Assembly: GCF_014645355.1 (NCBI RefSeq)
Contig: NZ_BMLS01000001.1
Span: 806,001-870,000 of the forward strand
Origin: Bowmanella pacifica
GTDB taxonomy: Bacteria; Pseudomonadota; Gammaproteobacteria; Enterobacterales; Alteromonadaceae
Length of the DNA: 64,000 bases
Direction of reading: 5' to 3'
Positions within the stretch are counted from its first letter, which is position 1. The number at the start of each line of letters is the position of its first letter. Shown piece after piece: positions 1 to 9,307 of this stretch. The notes under the pieces were generated by a model. The model did not search any database and was not told where the DNA came from. It was given only the letters and a program-made list of their open reading frames with translations. A program made the translations under genes and the position numbers.

Positions 1-296
1 ATATGATATTGACCGACTTAGGCTCAACCGTGGAAAGTGTAGGCACTGCGTTAGACTGCTTGAAAAAGCTTGAAGCGGCTCCTCATTACGATGGCTTATT
101 AATGGATATGGGCCTGCCGGATATGCCGGGAGCCAAGTTAATTAGTCTGGTACATTCGGTCAGCCCTGAATTGCCGGTTTGCATTATCAGTGGCCGTGAC
201 CTGTCTACAGAACAACTTAGCGAATATAACGCACAGGACTATTTGCTTAAGCCGGTCAACCGGCAGGATCTGTCCAGAGTTTTGAACAACTTCTGA
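1..296 (+). CDS. Response-regulator receiver domain (5' end outside window)
   Basis: This is the C-terminal part of a CheY-like receiver domain. The reading frame is open to the left edge. The first Met (base 3) would lie inside helix 1, so the first beta strand with its acidic pair is missing from the window. The phospho-acceptor Asp sits in LLMDMGLPDMPG (about residue 35 of the visible part), the conserved Ser in CIISG and the conserved Lys in YLLKPV. The protein ends right after the domain, which suits either a single-domain regulator or the last domain of a hybrid histidine kinase. The second fits the common hybrid-kinase receiver pattern, but this is inference. Domain call sure, full architecture unknown. 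Confidence 0.8.
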   Translation, partial: MILTDLGSTVESVGTALDCLKKLEAAPHYDGLLMDMGLPDMPGAKLISLVHSVSPELPVCIISGRDLSTEQLSEYNAQDYLLKPVNRQDLSRVLNNF

Positions 297-318
297 TACC
301 TTAGCAAAGTCCAGCAAG

Positions 319-594
319 CTATGTCCTGGCCCTGCCAGTTCGGCCAAGCCAGGACAGCAGCTTGCGGTTAATATACAACCTCATCAGCGCTCTTACTCTG
401 CGATTGCGCCAGACCAATACCGTACAACCTGCTCCCAGCATCAGCCCAAGCGGGTGACGACGCAGATTAATCAACTGCCTGCGACAAACCCCCGTTTGCT
501 GCTGGCGTCGCGTTGACATACGTTGATAGCGAGTACTGGCTAGCTGATAACGACGTTTCGACTTAGCGACCAACCATTCGGCCAACAGCGTCAT
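319..594 (-). CDS. YqjK-like small basic membrane-associated protein
   Basis: Small, very Arg-rich protein of about 91 residues with one hydrophobic stretch (HPLGLMLGAGCTVLVW, about residues 47-62). It is the last gene of a three-gene block whose order matches yqjD-yqjE-yqjK of enterobacteria, and the identification rests mostly on that context. The start was set at the second ATG (base 594), because the AAGGAG upstream is correctly spaced for it and too close to the first ATG at 600. The 5' end overlaps the yqjE-like gene by about 30 bases, so the two are probably translationally coupled. Molecular function is not known. Confidence 0.6.
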   Translation of the reverse strand: MTLLAEWLVAKSKRRYQLASTRYQRMSTRRQQQTGVCRRQLINLRRHPLGLMLGAGCTVLVWRNRRVRALMRLYINRKLLSWLGRTGRART

Positions 595-1012
595 TGCCAT
601 TCTCCTTGAGATAAGTTGATTGCGAAGTCGGGTGTTCTGGATCTAACGCGGTCTTCAACAAGCATCTTGCCGACCTCAACACATACCACGCCACCCCAGC
701 ATTAATAAGGAGGGCACTAGACATGGCTAAGGACCAATGCACGCCCAAACTAATCGCCCAGGTTACCGCCATACCACAGAAGGCTATCCACATCGCAATC
801 AACAAGCTGCAAAACACCATGTACAGCACCGCCGCATAGAACAAGCTGCGGGCTGCCATCTCCACCCTGACTTTAAACAGTTGCACAGTTGCCAGCCACT
901 GGCGCATAACCAAAGTCATTAACGCCAGAAAACTGCTAAACAAGGCCGCAAATGCTGCGGCCTCATCGCTATGCCCATGAGTTTTGTCAGCTAACGCTTT
1001 GACCCTAGACAT
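563..1012 (-). CDS. yqjE: YqjE-like inner-membrane protein (phage holin superfamily III type)
   Basis: 149-residue protein with a hydrophilic N-terminus, an amphipathic segment and two strong membrane helices (about residues 58-85 and 90-112) separated by a short loop. This is the layout of the YqjE / Actinobacteriophage-holin superfamily III proteins. It sits 9 bases downstream of the DUF883 gene and overlaps the next gene, so all three are probably one transcript. In enterobacteria yqjD and relatives are stationary-phase genes; regulation here is not visible. The C-terminal tail is polar and cytoplasmic by the positive-inside rule. Role unknown beyond membrane association. Confidence 0.7.
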   Translation of the reverse strand: MSRVKALADKTHGHSDEAAAFAALFSSFLALMTLVMRQWLATVQLFKVRVEMAARSLFYAAVLYMVFCSLLIAMWIAFCGMAVTWAISLGVHWSLAMSSALLINAGVAWYVLRSARCLLKTALDPEHPTSQSTYLKENGNDAVGRMVGR

Positions 1013-1021
1013 AACCTCTCC

Positions 1022-1348
1022 TTAGCGACCTTTGCGCAGCAGGGCGGTAATTACCACACCTAATCCAAACGCTACCCCTGCAGTCATCACAGGATGCTCA
1101 GTCGCATACTTTCGGGCTCCGGATCTCGCCCAGTTTCTTTCCAGTTTCTGCTTATTGGCTTTCAGGTAGCGGGAAGAGGCCGTCACACTGTTGCGTACCC
1201 CCTGCTCCGTAGCTGAGGCCTTTTGCGACATTGCATCAATAGAATGATGCAGAGTATCGGCCAGTTGCTCACTGAGCAGCGGCTCGGCCTGCCCCTTACC
1301 TGTTGCCGTTTTACTTTTAGGGTCGATATTTTGGCTTTGTGCTTTCAT
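1022..1348 (-). CDS. yqjD: DUF883 / ElaB-YqjD family membrane-anchored protein
   Basis: 108-residue protein with the typical DUF883 plan: a polar, probably helical N-terminal two thirds and a single C-terminal transmembrane anchor (HPVMTAGVAFGLGVVITALL, about residues 85-104) followed by a basic tail. In E. coli YqjD and ElaB are tail-anchored inner-membrane proteins that bind ribosomes in stationary phase; the same role here is inferred from family. A strong GGAGGAG lies 3 bases before the ATG. First gene of the yqjD-yqjE-yqjK-like operon. Confidence 0.8.
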   Translation of the reverse strand: MKAQSQNIDPKSKTATGKGQAEPLLSEQLADTLHHSIDAMSQKASATEQGVRNSVTASSRYLKANKQKLERNWARSGARKYATEHPVMTAGVAFGLGVVITALLRKGR

Positions 1349-1702
1349 AGCTCCTCCAAAGATCTAAGTCGGTAGTTCTTTCACAGCCAAGGACCATTCC
1401 TTGTGTGGCTGTCCTAGTCACTAGTGCAAACCGCACACCACTTTCGCCGCAGGTAAATTTATCTATGTTTTTCATAAAGTTAACAACGTTTAAATGCAGC
1501 ACCCCGGCGTTTTCCGCCATACACTGTGAGATATTTTCAGGCCCGATTGAAAAACCTACAGAGTGTCGTCAAACCTGGACAGCAGCAAAATATGGGCAAT
1601 AGGTAAATACAACAGGGTAGAGGCAAAAATCAGGGGGCGGCACGACAACTGGGTATAACCAGTTACCGCACTGTCTGTGTCAGGCTGGAATATGAGCGAA
1701 AA
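1349..1702. other. Intergenic region upstream of the yqjD-like operon
   Basis: No convincing gene. The open frames here lack a ribosome binding site and resemble no family I recognise. The promoter of the leftward yqjD-like operon should lie in the first 150 bases. The right end is the downstream region and terminator of the BON-domain gene. Confidence 0.5.
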
Positions 1703-1742
1703 GAGAAAAAAGGCAGCCCCGGTCAAACGGGTTGACCGGGGC
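1703..1742 (-). terminator. Rho-independent terminator of the BON-domain gene
   Basis: Stem of 11 base pairs (1716-1726 with 1732-1742, arms GCCCCGGTCAA / TTGACCGGGGC). On the minus strand it is followed by CTGCC and then a T-run (TTTTTTCTCTTTT). It lies about 30 bases past the stop codon of the leftward BON gene. Confidence 0.85.
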
Positions 1743-1769
1743 CGGCAGCGAGAACAAAAGACCTGAGGC

Positions 1770-2330
1770 TTAAGATTGGCCGGTCACTGTCAGTTGATCA
1801 TTCACTTCACGTACATCATCGGTATTCTTAGCGATACTGACCGCCAATTGCTTAGCAGATTCAGTCTCCACATCGCCGGTCAGTGTGACTACACCATTGT
1901 CTACATCCACATCGATACTGGTGCCAGAAATGTCGGTATCGAACAGGAAGCGTGACTTCACCACTGTGGCAATTTTGGCATCGACAAAGCCAGAGGCTTC
2001 AGCGTCACTATGCTCTTTGGCACCGGCTTCGTTGTGTACCGTCAGGTTATTACTTACGTCCTTTACACCATCAATACCGCGTACCAGCTCTTCCGCTAAC
2101 TTCTTGTCGACATCGCTTTCTACTTTACCGGTCAGGGTAACAGTACCATTCTCAACATCGGTGTTAATGTCGAAAGAGTTCAGATTGCCATTGAACAGTA
2201 AAGTGGCTTCGGCTTTACCATCAATCCAAGCATCATGAGATTCACGCTCCCAGCTATTATCGGCAGCATATGCACCAGCGCTCATTACCAAGGCTGAACC
2301 AACTACTAAAGATAAAATATTACGTTTCAT
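1770..2330 (-). CDS. OsmY-like periplasmic protein with two BON domains
   Basis: Exported protein of 186 residues. The signal peptide MKRNILSLVVGSALVMSAGA ends in AYA-A. Two BON domains follow: about residues 40-100 (DINTDVENGTVTLTGKVES, DGVKDVSNNLTV) and 118-183 (DVDVDNGVVTLTGDVET, VREVNDQLTV). BON domains bind phospholipid or outer-membrane components, and OsmY is an osmotic/envelope-stress periplasmic chaperone; that role is inferred here. The start at 2330 was chosen over an upstream ATG at 2381 because the signal peptide begins there and AAGGAAA precedes it. Single gene with its own terminator. Confidence 0.85.
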   Translation of the reverse strand: MKRNILSLVVGSALVMSAGAYAADNSWERESHDAWIDGKAEATLLFNGNLNSFDINTDVENGTVTLTGKVESDVDKKLAEELVRGIDGVKDVSNNLTVHNEAGAKEHSDAEASGFVDAKIATVVKSRFLFDTDISGTSIDVDVDNGVVTLTGDVETESAKQLAVSIAKNTDDVREVNDQLTVTGQS

Positions 2331-2617
2331 TTTGGGTTTCCTTTTCCTGATTAACCTCGATATCACTAATGCCAATCCCATGCCAAATATAACGCATTGA
2401 TTTTATTGGTATATTTTAATTTCTAGTTTTGAGGTGATGAATTTTTTACAAACTACTGTGTCGTTTCTTCCGAGTAAGACGGTTTCTGCCCGCCAAACAT
2501 TCCCTCACTGCAAAGGTAAGCCTTCTTTTTCACTGTAAACAATCTGTCATGCTGTTGTCGCACCATAGCACCTTGCCTCTTTAAGGTCAGAGTTAACTGG
2601 CCGCAACCGCTGGGCCT

Positions 2618-5290
2618 TTGATTATCGTGTTGAGTCGGCGATGGCAGCTTATGCTGTGCATTCTGTGTTTGGTTACCCGCAGCCTGTTTGCGGCCCCTGC
2701 TAATGCGGGCGAGCCATCAACCATTGGGGTTAACATCGCCGCCGGTTCGCTTGAGCAAGCTCTCACACAAGTATCCGAACTCTTCCATGCCAATATCCTT
2801 TACCCGGCGGGGCTGCTCTCGCAGCAGCAAAGCCCCGCTATTAGCGGGCAATACAACTTCCAACAGCTACTGACGCTGCTGCTGGCCGAACAGCCGGTGC
2901 AGGTAGAATGGCTGAATGCACAAAGCGTGATCCTCAGCGCCGCAAAGCCTGACAACCAAACCCACACAGATATCAGCCCAGAGCAAAGTAGTCAGGCTAT
3001 GGATGAGGTGATAGTTACCGGCACCCGGGTGGCTGCCCGCACCCGATATGATTCGATGTCAGCTATCGATATTCTGACCACCCCGGATGGCACTGGCGCG
3101 GAGGACTTGCTTAATACCCTGGCATTTTATCTGCCCAGCTTTACCGCCTTTCGTCTGCCACTCAATGACGGTCGGATCTTTAACCGCTCCTTTGGCTTAC
3201 GTGGCCTCAATTCAGATCACACCCTGATCCTGGTCAACGGCAAACGCCGCCACCGCTCGGCTTTTGTGGAAACCGAAGACGGCCACCCTATTGACCTTTC
3301 GAAGATCCCCAGCCATGCCATTAAACGTATCGAAGTGGTGCGTGATGGCGCCTCTGCCCAGTATGGCTCTGACGCCCTGGCCGGGGTAATCAATGTGATC
3401 CTGGAAGACGGTGAGCAAAACGCCGGCTTTATGCAGTACGGCCAGTATTTTCAGGGCGACGGCGTCACCTGGCGTGGTGGTATGCGTTTAGGCTGGCAGG
3501 ACGACGAAGATTTTTCCATGCTGAGTCTGTCCGGCTACCGCAATACGCCCACATCCAGAGGCACGCAGCCGCAGGATGCCGTGCTATTTGCCCAGCAACA
3601 TCCCGAGCTGAAGATACCCAACCCGGTGCAGCGCTGGGGGCTGCCAGAGCAAGAAGGGCTGCAACTGGCGTTCAATACCCAGCAGCAGGTCAGTGAACAA
3701 ATCAGTAGCTTTGCCTTTGGCACCCTGGCGCAAACTTATGGCGTGTCGGATTTTAATTGGCGCAACCCGGATACCAATCTGGTGTATCAGCCCAGCGGCC
3801 TGTATCCAGACTTCAGCCTGCTGGATATCTACCCTGTGGGCTTTACCCCCAGATTTGGCCAGCGTGAGTCGGATATTGCCTTGCATGCCGGCATCCGTTC
3901 TTTACCCGGCGCACACCCACAGGCAGAGCTAAGCCTGGCTTTTGGCCAAAACCGTATCCGCTACTTTTTAAATAACAGCATCAATGCCTCATTAGGCCCG
4001 CACAGCCCCACTGCCTTTCATCCCGGTAACTTAACCCAGCAGGAGGTGACTTTGGACGCCAGTCTTAACCAGCAAACCCGCTGGTCGGCAAAGCGGCTAC
4101 CCGTTAACCTGGCCACTGGCCTGCAATTTCGCAGCGAGCGTTACCGGGTACAGGTCGGCGATCCAGCCTCTTATGCGGTAGGCCCCGCGGCTATTGAAGG
4201 TTTACCCTCGGGTGCCAATGGCTTTCCCGGTTATTCACCGCTACAGGCCGGTAGTTTCACCCAGCACGGGTTGTCGGCCTATGCCGATATGGATATCACC
4301 TTAAGCGAGCCGTTGCGTCTTAACCTTGCCGCCCGCTATGAGAGCTATTCGCTGTTTTCTTCCATGCTGCGCGGCAAACTGGCCCTGTGGTACCAACTCA
4401 GCCCCGGTATTATGCTGCGCACTACCTTGTCTAACGGCTTTCGCGCCCCTACCGCCGGGCAGGTATTTAGTGAACGTACCTCGCAATCCCTAAACAGCAG
4501 CTTTGATGCCATCACCACCAGTGGTCGCTTTTCGCCAAATGGCGAGGTGGCAGCGGTGCTCTCCGAGCGCCCCGAGGTGAATATTCGCCCCTTGCGGGCC
4601 GAGAAGTCGGTCAATATCAGCGCCGGTGTGGGCTTCAGTTTACCCGGCCAGTTTGATCTGACCCTGGATTTGTACCGCATTGATCTGAGCGACAGATTTG
4701 GTCTGTCTCCCACATTCAGCTTGACCAGCAACGAGCAACAACGCCTGGCGGCATACAGCCAGTATCAGGTGGCCAATGTGCGCTCCTTTCAAAACATCTT
4801 TGATACCCGTACCAGCGGTCTGGATCTGGTGCTAACCCGCAGCAGCCTACTAGGCAGCGGCCAACTGTTGGTCTCGGCAGCCTATAACTACAACCGCACC
4901 CAAGTGACAGGCGGCGAGCTGATGGATAACCAGATTCGCCGTACCCAGCAGGAACAAGGCGTACCCCAGCACCGGGCCAGCTTGTCGGCCAGCTATTTGA
5001 GCGGCCCCTGGGAATGGCGGGCGGGCTGGCGCTATATCGGCAGTTGGCAAGACCAGGCCATCAGCGATTCTGAACAGTTCCAGCAGTTTTCGCCCTTGCA
5101 ACTGTTTGACCTGTCACTGACCTATGCAGTCGACGCAGCGCTAAGCCTGAAATTCGGCATTGAAAACCTGTTTGACACTTACCCCGACGAAGCCAGCCTG
5201 CAATCCAACCGTGGGCTGCGTTATTCACGTAATTCCCCCTACGACACCGATGGGGGCCAGTGGTATCTGCGCACCAACTTTGCTTTTTAA
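2618..5290 (+). CDS. FecA-type TonB-dependent receptor with N-terminal signalling (STN) domain
   Basis: 890-residue outer-membrane transducer. Order: signal peptide (about 1-26), STN secretin/TonB short domain (about 36-108), TonB-box-like DEVIVTGTR (about 129-137), plug with RDGASAQYGSDALAGVINV, and a 22-strand barrel ending in Phe (NFAF). The STN domain is the periplasmic part that contacts a FecR-type anti-sigma factor. The fecI-fecR pair that would complete this circuit is at 9282-10872, at the end of the same gene run. The start is uncertain: TTG at 2618 has no clear ribosome binding site, and ATG at 2651 would shorten the signal peptide. Plug and C-terminus are clearly homologous to the next receptor (SRNSPYDTDGG against SRNAPYDSDGG), so the two look like a tandem duplication of which only this copy carries the signalling domain. 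Substrate unknown; a siderophore or another metal chelate is one possibility. Confidence 0.9.
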   Translation: MIIVLSRRWQLMLCILCLVTRSLFAAPANAGEPSTIGVNIAAGSLEQALTQVSELFHANILYPAGLLSQQQSPAISGQYNFQQLLTLLLAEQPVQVEWLNAQSVILSAAKPDNQTHTDISPEQSSQAMDEVIVTGTRVAARTRYDSMSAIDILTTPDGTGAEDLLNTLAFYLPSFTAFRLPLNDGRIFNRSFGLRGLNSDHTLILVNGKRRHRSAFVETEDGHPIDLSKIPSHAIKRIEVVRDGASAQYGSDALAGVINVILEDGEQNAGFMQYGQYFQGDGVTWRGGMRLGWQDDEDFSMLSLSGYRNTPTSRGTQPQDAVLFAQQHPELKIPNPVQRWGLPEQEGLQLAFNTQQQVSEQISSFAFGTLAQTYGVSDFNWRNPDTNLVYQPSGLYPDFSLLDIYPVGFTPRFGQRESDIALHAGIRSLPGAHPQAELSLAFGQNRIRYFLNNSINASLGPHSPTAFHPGNLTQQEVTLDASLNQQTRWSAKRLPVNLATGLQFRSERYRVQVGDPASYAVGPAAIEGLPSGANGFPGYSPLQAGSFTQHGLSAYADMDITLSEPLRLNLAARYESYSLFSSMLRGKLALWYQLSPGIMLRTTLSNGFRAPTAGQVFSERTSQSLNSSFDAITTSGRFSPNGEVAAVLSERPEVNIRPLRAEKSVNISAGVGFSLPGQFDLTLDLYRIDLSDRFGLSPTFSLTSNEQQRLAAYSQYQVANVRSFQNIFDTRTSGLDLVLTRSSLLGSGQLLVSAAYNYNRTQVTGGELMDNQIRRTQQEQGVPQHRASLSASYLSGPWEWRAGWRYIGSWQDQAISDSEQFQQFSPLQLFDLSLTYAVDAALSLKFGIENLFDTYPDEASLQSNRGLRYSRNSPYDTDGGQWYLRTNFAF

Positions 5291-5455
5291 TCAATGTGTT
5301 AGCGAAATACTAAGGCAATTTTTATATGAAACTTTTATGAACATTGCCTATTCGCCAACAGATACCTGACGCCGCTGCGTCTTTACCCAGGAAGCCCTTG
5401 CACAAGGCAATGGGCGGCAACGCAATAAACTGTGCCACACACACTGGGAAACACC

Positions 5456-7873
5456 ATGAAACACCTGAATAAAACCGCCACCTATGGCTGCCTTATCCTG
5501 GCGTCCAGCTCAACACTGGCCCTGTCTGCCCACGCACAAGAGGTAGCAGGCGCAGCCCCCGGTAATCTGGAAAGCATTATCGTGACCGGCACCCGTCAGG
5601 CCAACCGTACCGTATTCGACTCCATGGCCCCGATTGATTTGATTGACGCCTCCGCCATCGACAGCACCACCTCAGAAGACTTGCTCGACAGCGTGGCGCA
5701 AATCGTGCCGTCTTTTAAGGTGCAGCGTTTACCTATGGCCGACGGTCAGGTGTTTGTGCGCCCGGCGTCTTTACGTGGCTTATCCGCCGACCATACGCTG
5801 GTACTGGTTAATGGCAAACGCCTGCACCGCGCCGCCCTGCTGGGCAGCAACGGCGCCCAGTCGGCAGACCTGGCGTCCATTCCCTCTTACGCCATTAAGC
5901 GCATTGAAGTGCTGCGCGACGGCGCTTCCGCGCAATATGGCTCAGACGCCATTGCCGGAGTGATTAACATTATTCTGGATGACAAGGCCGGGTATCAGGC
6001 CTTCAGCCAGTTTTCCCAATATTTTGAAGGAGACGGTACGGCCTACCGCGCCGGGGTACAGGGCGGATGGGATCTGAATAACCGCGGCTACCTGGCCACC
6101 ACCTTTGAATACTATGATGCCGAACGCACCGCCCGCTCCCGTCAGCGCCCGGATGCCGAAGCCTATCAGGCCGCTCACCCGGAAGTGACCTTACGTAACC
6201 CGGTACAGGATTGGGGCCAGCCAGACCGCGACGCCGTGCGTTTTGCCCTGAACTCCCAGTACAGCCTGACCGACAACACCGATGCCTACCTGTTTGGTAC
6301 TTACAACGAAGGCAGCGGTATGAGTGATTTTAACTGGCGTAATCCAGACTCAGCGGTATTCAATAAAAGCGAAACCTACCCGAATTTTGACCTAAAAGAT
6401 CTGTATCCAGCCGGTTTCGCCCCGCATTTTGGTCAGGATGACCGTGATTTATCCCTGTATGTGGGTGTAAAGGGTATTGTTGGCCAACTTAGCTGGGACG
6501 CCTCCGTCAGCCAGGGCAACAATAAAATCGACTATCAGTTAAACAACACTATCAACGCCTCGCTCGGTTCTGACAGCCCCACGGATTTTTATGCCGGTAG
6601 CCTGGAGCAGGACGAATTTACCGCCAACCTGGATGCCAGCTATCTGTTGCAAAATGACTGGTTTGCCGACGATCTGAATATTGCCTTTGGTGCCGAATAC
6701 CGCGAAGAAACCTACAAAGTATCCTCAGGTGACGAAGCCTCTTATCTGGTTGGCCCCGCCGCCAAGGAAGGCTTACCGTCAGGCTCTAACGGCTTTTTCG
6801 GTTTCAGCCCGGCCCAGTCTGGTGAGTTTGATCAAGACAGCGTGGCCTTGTATGTGGATATGGAAACCATGCTGAGCAGCGCCTGGACTATTGGTCTGGC
6901 GGCCCGTTACGAAGACTTTTCCGAATTCGGCGATACCCAAAACGGTAAGATATCCACCCGCTATGCCTTGTCAGACAATGCCGCCTTGCGTGCCACTTAC
7001 TCCACCGGCTTTCGTGCCCCAACCCCAGGCCAGCTTTACAGCGAGCGGGTGTCGCAAGGCTTAGATACCAATACCCTAGAGGTGTTTACCCGTGGACGTT
7101 ACAGTCCGCAGGGCGACATCGCGCAGATTATTAATGCGCGCAGCGACGCCAACATTGCCTCACTAACACCGGAAGAGTCCAACAACCTGTCACTGGGCTT
7201 TACCTATCAGGATGCCAGCGGCCTGAACGCCAGTATCGACTTCTACCGTATTAGCATCTCGGATCGTTTCGGCACGTCCACTACTTTCAGCCTGACCGCT
7301 GAAGAGCGCGCCAAGCTAATTGCTTTGGGAGTGACAGGGGCCGAGAGCATCACCAGTGTGAACTTCTTCCAGAATGACTACGACACCAAAACCACAGGTG
7401 TGGACTTGGTACTGAGCCGCAAGTTCGAGCTGGGCGAAGGCAACCTGAATCTGGTGGCCGCCTACAACTACAACAAAACCGAAGTAACCGGCGGCGATAT
7501 CAGTCGCAATGAGAGACAACGGGTACTGCTTGAAGAAAGACTGCCCAAACAGGCCGGTAACCTCAGCGCCAGTTATAGCTGGGGAGATATGACTTTTAAT
7601 GCCAAGCTTCGTTACTACGGTAGCTGGAAAGACAGCTCCGGCAACGCCGACGGCGATATTTTCCAGCAATTTGGTGCCGAGACTTTCTTTGATATCGGTT
7701 TTAACTACGACATCACCCCTGCCATTGCCCTGAGCCTGAACGTGGAAAACCTGTTCGACAACTACCCACAAGAGGCCACCTTCCAGGCCAACCGTGGCTT
7801 GATTTACTCGCGTAATGCGCCGTACGACTCAGACGGCGGCAACTATTCACTGCGCGTGGATGTGAAGTTCTAA
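5456..7873 (+). CDS. TonB-dependent receptor (no signalling domain), paralogue of the upstream FecA-type receptor
   Basis: 805-residue outer-membrane receptor. Signal peptide (about 1-28, ALSAHA-QE), TonB box (ESIIVTGTR, about 39-47), plug with IEVLRDGASAQYGSDAIAGVIN, barrel ending in DVKF. It lacks the STN domain of its neighbour. Start set at ATG 5456 with GGGAA upstream, which begins the signal peptide directly. It lies 165 bases after the first receptor on the same strand, followed by the Tat-exported PLP enzyme. The close relation of the two barrels suggests uptake of related ligands, or division of labour between sensing and transport. Ligand unknown. Confidence 0.9.
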   Translation: MKHLNKTATYGCLILASSSTLALSAHAQEVAGAAPGNLESIIVTGTRQANRTVFDSMAPIDLIDASAIDSTTSEDLLDSVAQIVPSFKVQRLPMADGQVFVRPASLRGLSADHTLVLVNGKRLHRAALLGSNGAQSADLASIPSYAIKRIEVLRDGASAQYGSDAIAGVINIILDDKAGYQAFSQFSQYFEGDGTAYRAGVQGGWDLNNRGYLATTFEYYDAERTARSRQRPDAEAYQAAHPEVTLRNPVQDWGQPDRDAVRFALNSQYSLTDNTDAYLFGTYNEGSGMSDFNWRNPDSAVFNKSETYPNFDLKDLYPAGFAPHFGQDDRDLSLYVGVKGIVGQLSWDASVSQGNNKIDYQLNNTINASLGSDSPTDFYAGSLEQDEFTANLDASYLLQNDWFADDLNIAFGAEYREETYKVSSGDEASYLVGPAAKEGLPSGSNGFFGFSPAQSGEFDQDSVALYVDMETMLSSAWTIGLAARYEDFSEFGDTQNGKISTRYALSDNAALRATYSTGFRAPTPGQLYSERVSQGLDTNTLEVFTRGRYSPQGDIAQIINARSDANIASLTPEESNNLSLGFTYQDASGLNASIDFYRISISDRFGTSTTFSLTAEERAKLIALGVTGAESITSVNFFQNDYDTKTTGVDLVLSRKFELGEGNLNLVAAYNYNKTEVTGGDISRNERQRVLLEERLPKQAGNLSASYSWGDMTFNAKLRYYGSWKDSSGNADGDIFQQFGAETFFDIGFNYDITPAIALSLNVENLFDNYPQEATFQANRGLIYSRNAPYDSDGGNYSLRVDVKF

Positions 7874-7883
7874 ACCCAGGCAT

Positions 7884-7972
7884 GGTCACAAAACTGTGAC
7901 CTTATCTGGCTAGAGTACCCGCCTGTCCGGCCAAAGCGCTGGACAGGCTGATTAGCCCGGCCTTGACCGGGC
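7884..7972 (+). other. Three short hairpins in the receptor / PLP-enzyme spacer
   Basis: Inverted repeats at 7884-7901 (GGTCACA/TGTGACC), 7921-7948 (GCCTGTCC/GGACAGGC) and 7955-7972 (GCCCGG/CCGGGC). None has a T-run, so they are more likely mRNA-stability or attenuation structures than full terminators. They could make the receptor transcript more abundant than the enzyme and sigma-factor part. Confidence 0.45.
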
Positions 7973-7999
7973 ATTATGTTGTAAGTACGAGGTAACATC

Positions 8000-9307
8000 A
8001 TGAGCAGCTTTACCCGGCGTCAGTTTCTTACCACCAGCCTGGCATCGGCCGCCGCCGGTTCACTTTTGGCCTCCCCGGCCGGTTGGTCAGCGCCACTGCC
8101 AAGCTCAGCACAATCGCCCCTGGCACAAGCCCAGGACGAAGCCTATTGGGCACAAGTTGCCAGCCAGTATGAGGTGCGCCCCGGCATTATCAATGTGGAA
8201 AACGGCAACTGGGGTATTATGGCGAAACCGGTAATGCAGGCTTATTTCAAACATACCGAGCGGGTTAATCGCGACAACTCCTATTTCTCCCGCCGCCAAT
8301 ACTGGCCGCTGTTAAAAGACATAGTCGCCAGCGTGGCCGACCGCCTGGGTGCCAACCCCGAGGAAATCGGCTTAACCCGCGGTGCCACCGAAGCCCTGCA
8401 AAATCTAATTGGCGGCTTCAACGGCTTAACAAAAGGCGATGCGTTGATGTACGCCGACCTGGATTATGGCGCCATGCAGGATGCCATGCGCACTAAGGCC
8501 GCCCAGTGCGGCGCCGAGGTAATCGAGCTGGCCATACCCGAACCGGTTGACCATCAAGGGCTGATAGCTTTTTATCAGGCAGCTTTTGCCCGCCACCCAA
8601 ACTGCAAACTGCTGCTGCTTACCCATATCAGCCACCGCACCGGGCTGGTGATGCCGGTAAAAGAAATCACCGCCGCCGCACGGGAGCGTGGTATCGCCGT
8701 GATTGTGGATGCCGCCCATTCCTGGGGGCAGATGGACTTTGGCGTAGCAGACCTTGGCGCCGATTTTATCGGCTTTAACCTGCACAAATGGATGGGCGCG
8801 CCGTTAGGGGTTGGCGTGATGTATATCCGCCAGGGCAAGCTCGAACAGATTGCCGCCAATATGTCGGCCTCGCCGGGTCAGGAGCAGAGTATCTGGGGTA
8901 AATTTCACTCCGGCACCAGTAACTTTGCTGCCTTTCTTAGCGTCCCTGATGCCTTTGCCTTTCATGACCAGATAGGCGCTAAGGCCAAAGCCGCACGGCT
9001 GCAATACTTACGCAATCTGTGGGTTAATGAGGTACGCCAGCTAGACGGCATTGATATTCTCACCCCGCAAGACCCGCGTCTGCATGCCGGTATAACCTCC
9101 TTTCGCATTAAGGGCCACAGCAGCAGCGCACAAAACCGTGCCATTGCCGAATATCTGCTGGCCGAACATCAGGTGTTTTGCGTACACCGTGACGGTATTC
9201 ATCACGGCAGCTGTGTGCGCATTACCCCGAGCCTGTATAACAGCGCCGAGGATCTGAAACTTACCGCCAAGGCCATTGCTCATGCCGTCAGCCGATTTGC
9301 TGCTTAA
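8000..9307 (+). CDS. Tat-exported class V aminotransferase-fold PLP enzyme, PvdN-like
   Basis: 435 residues. The N-terminus is a Tat signal (twin Arg at residues 6-7 in FTRRQFLTTSL, hydrophobic stretch, cleavage near residue 31). The rest is a fold-type I class V aminotransferase / isopenicillin-N-epimerase-like domain: cofactor Asp237 in VIVDAAHSWGQ, His240, and Schiff-base Lys263 in NLHKWMGAPLG. A PLP enzyme exported folded by Tat is rare. The known case is PvdN, which modifies the glutamate side chain of pyoverdine in the periplasm of fluorescent pseudomonads. Length and layout agree. Here the gene sits between two TonB receptors and a fecI-fecR pair, with no NRPS genes in view, so it may modify an imported chelator or other amine ligand; that is inference. 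The last bases overlap the sigma-factor gene. Confidence 0.85.
   Translation: MSSFTRRQFLTTSLASAAAGSLLASPAGWSAPLPSSAQSPLAQAQDEAYWAQVASQYEVRPGIINVENGNWGIMAKPVMQAYFKHTERVNRDNSYFSRRQYWPLLKDIVASVADRLGANPEEIGLTRGATEALQNLIGGFNGLTKGDALMYADLDYGAMQDAMRTKAAQCGAEVIELAIPEPVDHQGLIAFYQAAFARHPNCKLLLLTHISHRTGLVMPVKEITAAARERGIAVIVDAAHSWGQMDFGVADLGADFIGFNLHKWMGAPLGVGVMYIRQGKLEQIAANMSASPGQEQSIWGKFHSGTSNFAAFLSVPDAFAFHDQIGAKAKAARLQYLRNLWVNEVRQLDGIDILTPQDPRLHAGITSFRIKGHSSSAQNRAIAEYLLAEHQVFCVHRDGIHHGSCVRITPSLYNSAEDLKLTAKAIAHAVSRFAA

Noticed and set aside
1405-1602. 65-codon plus-strand frame upstream of yqjD
   Set aside because: No ribosome binding site, no family resemblance, and it covers the expected promoter of the leftward operon.
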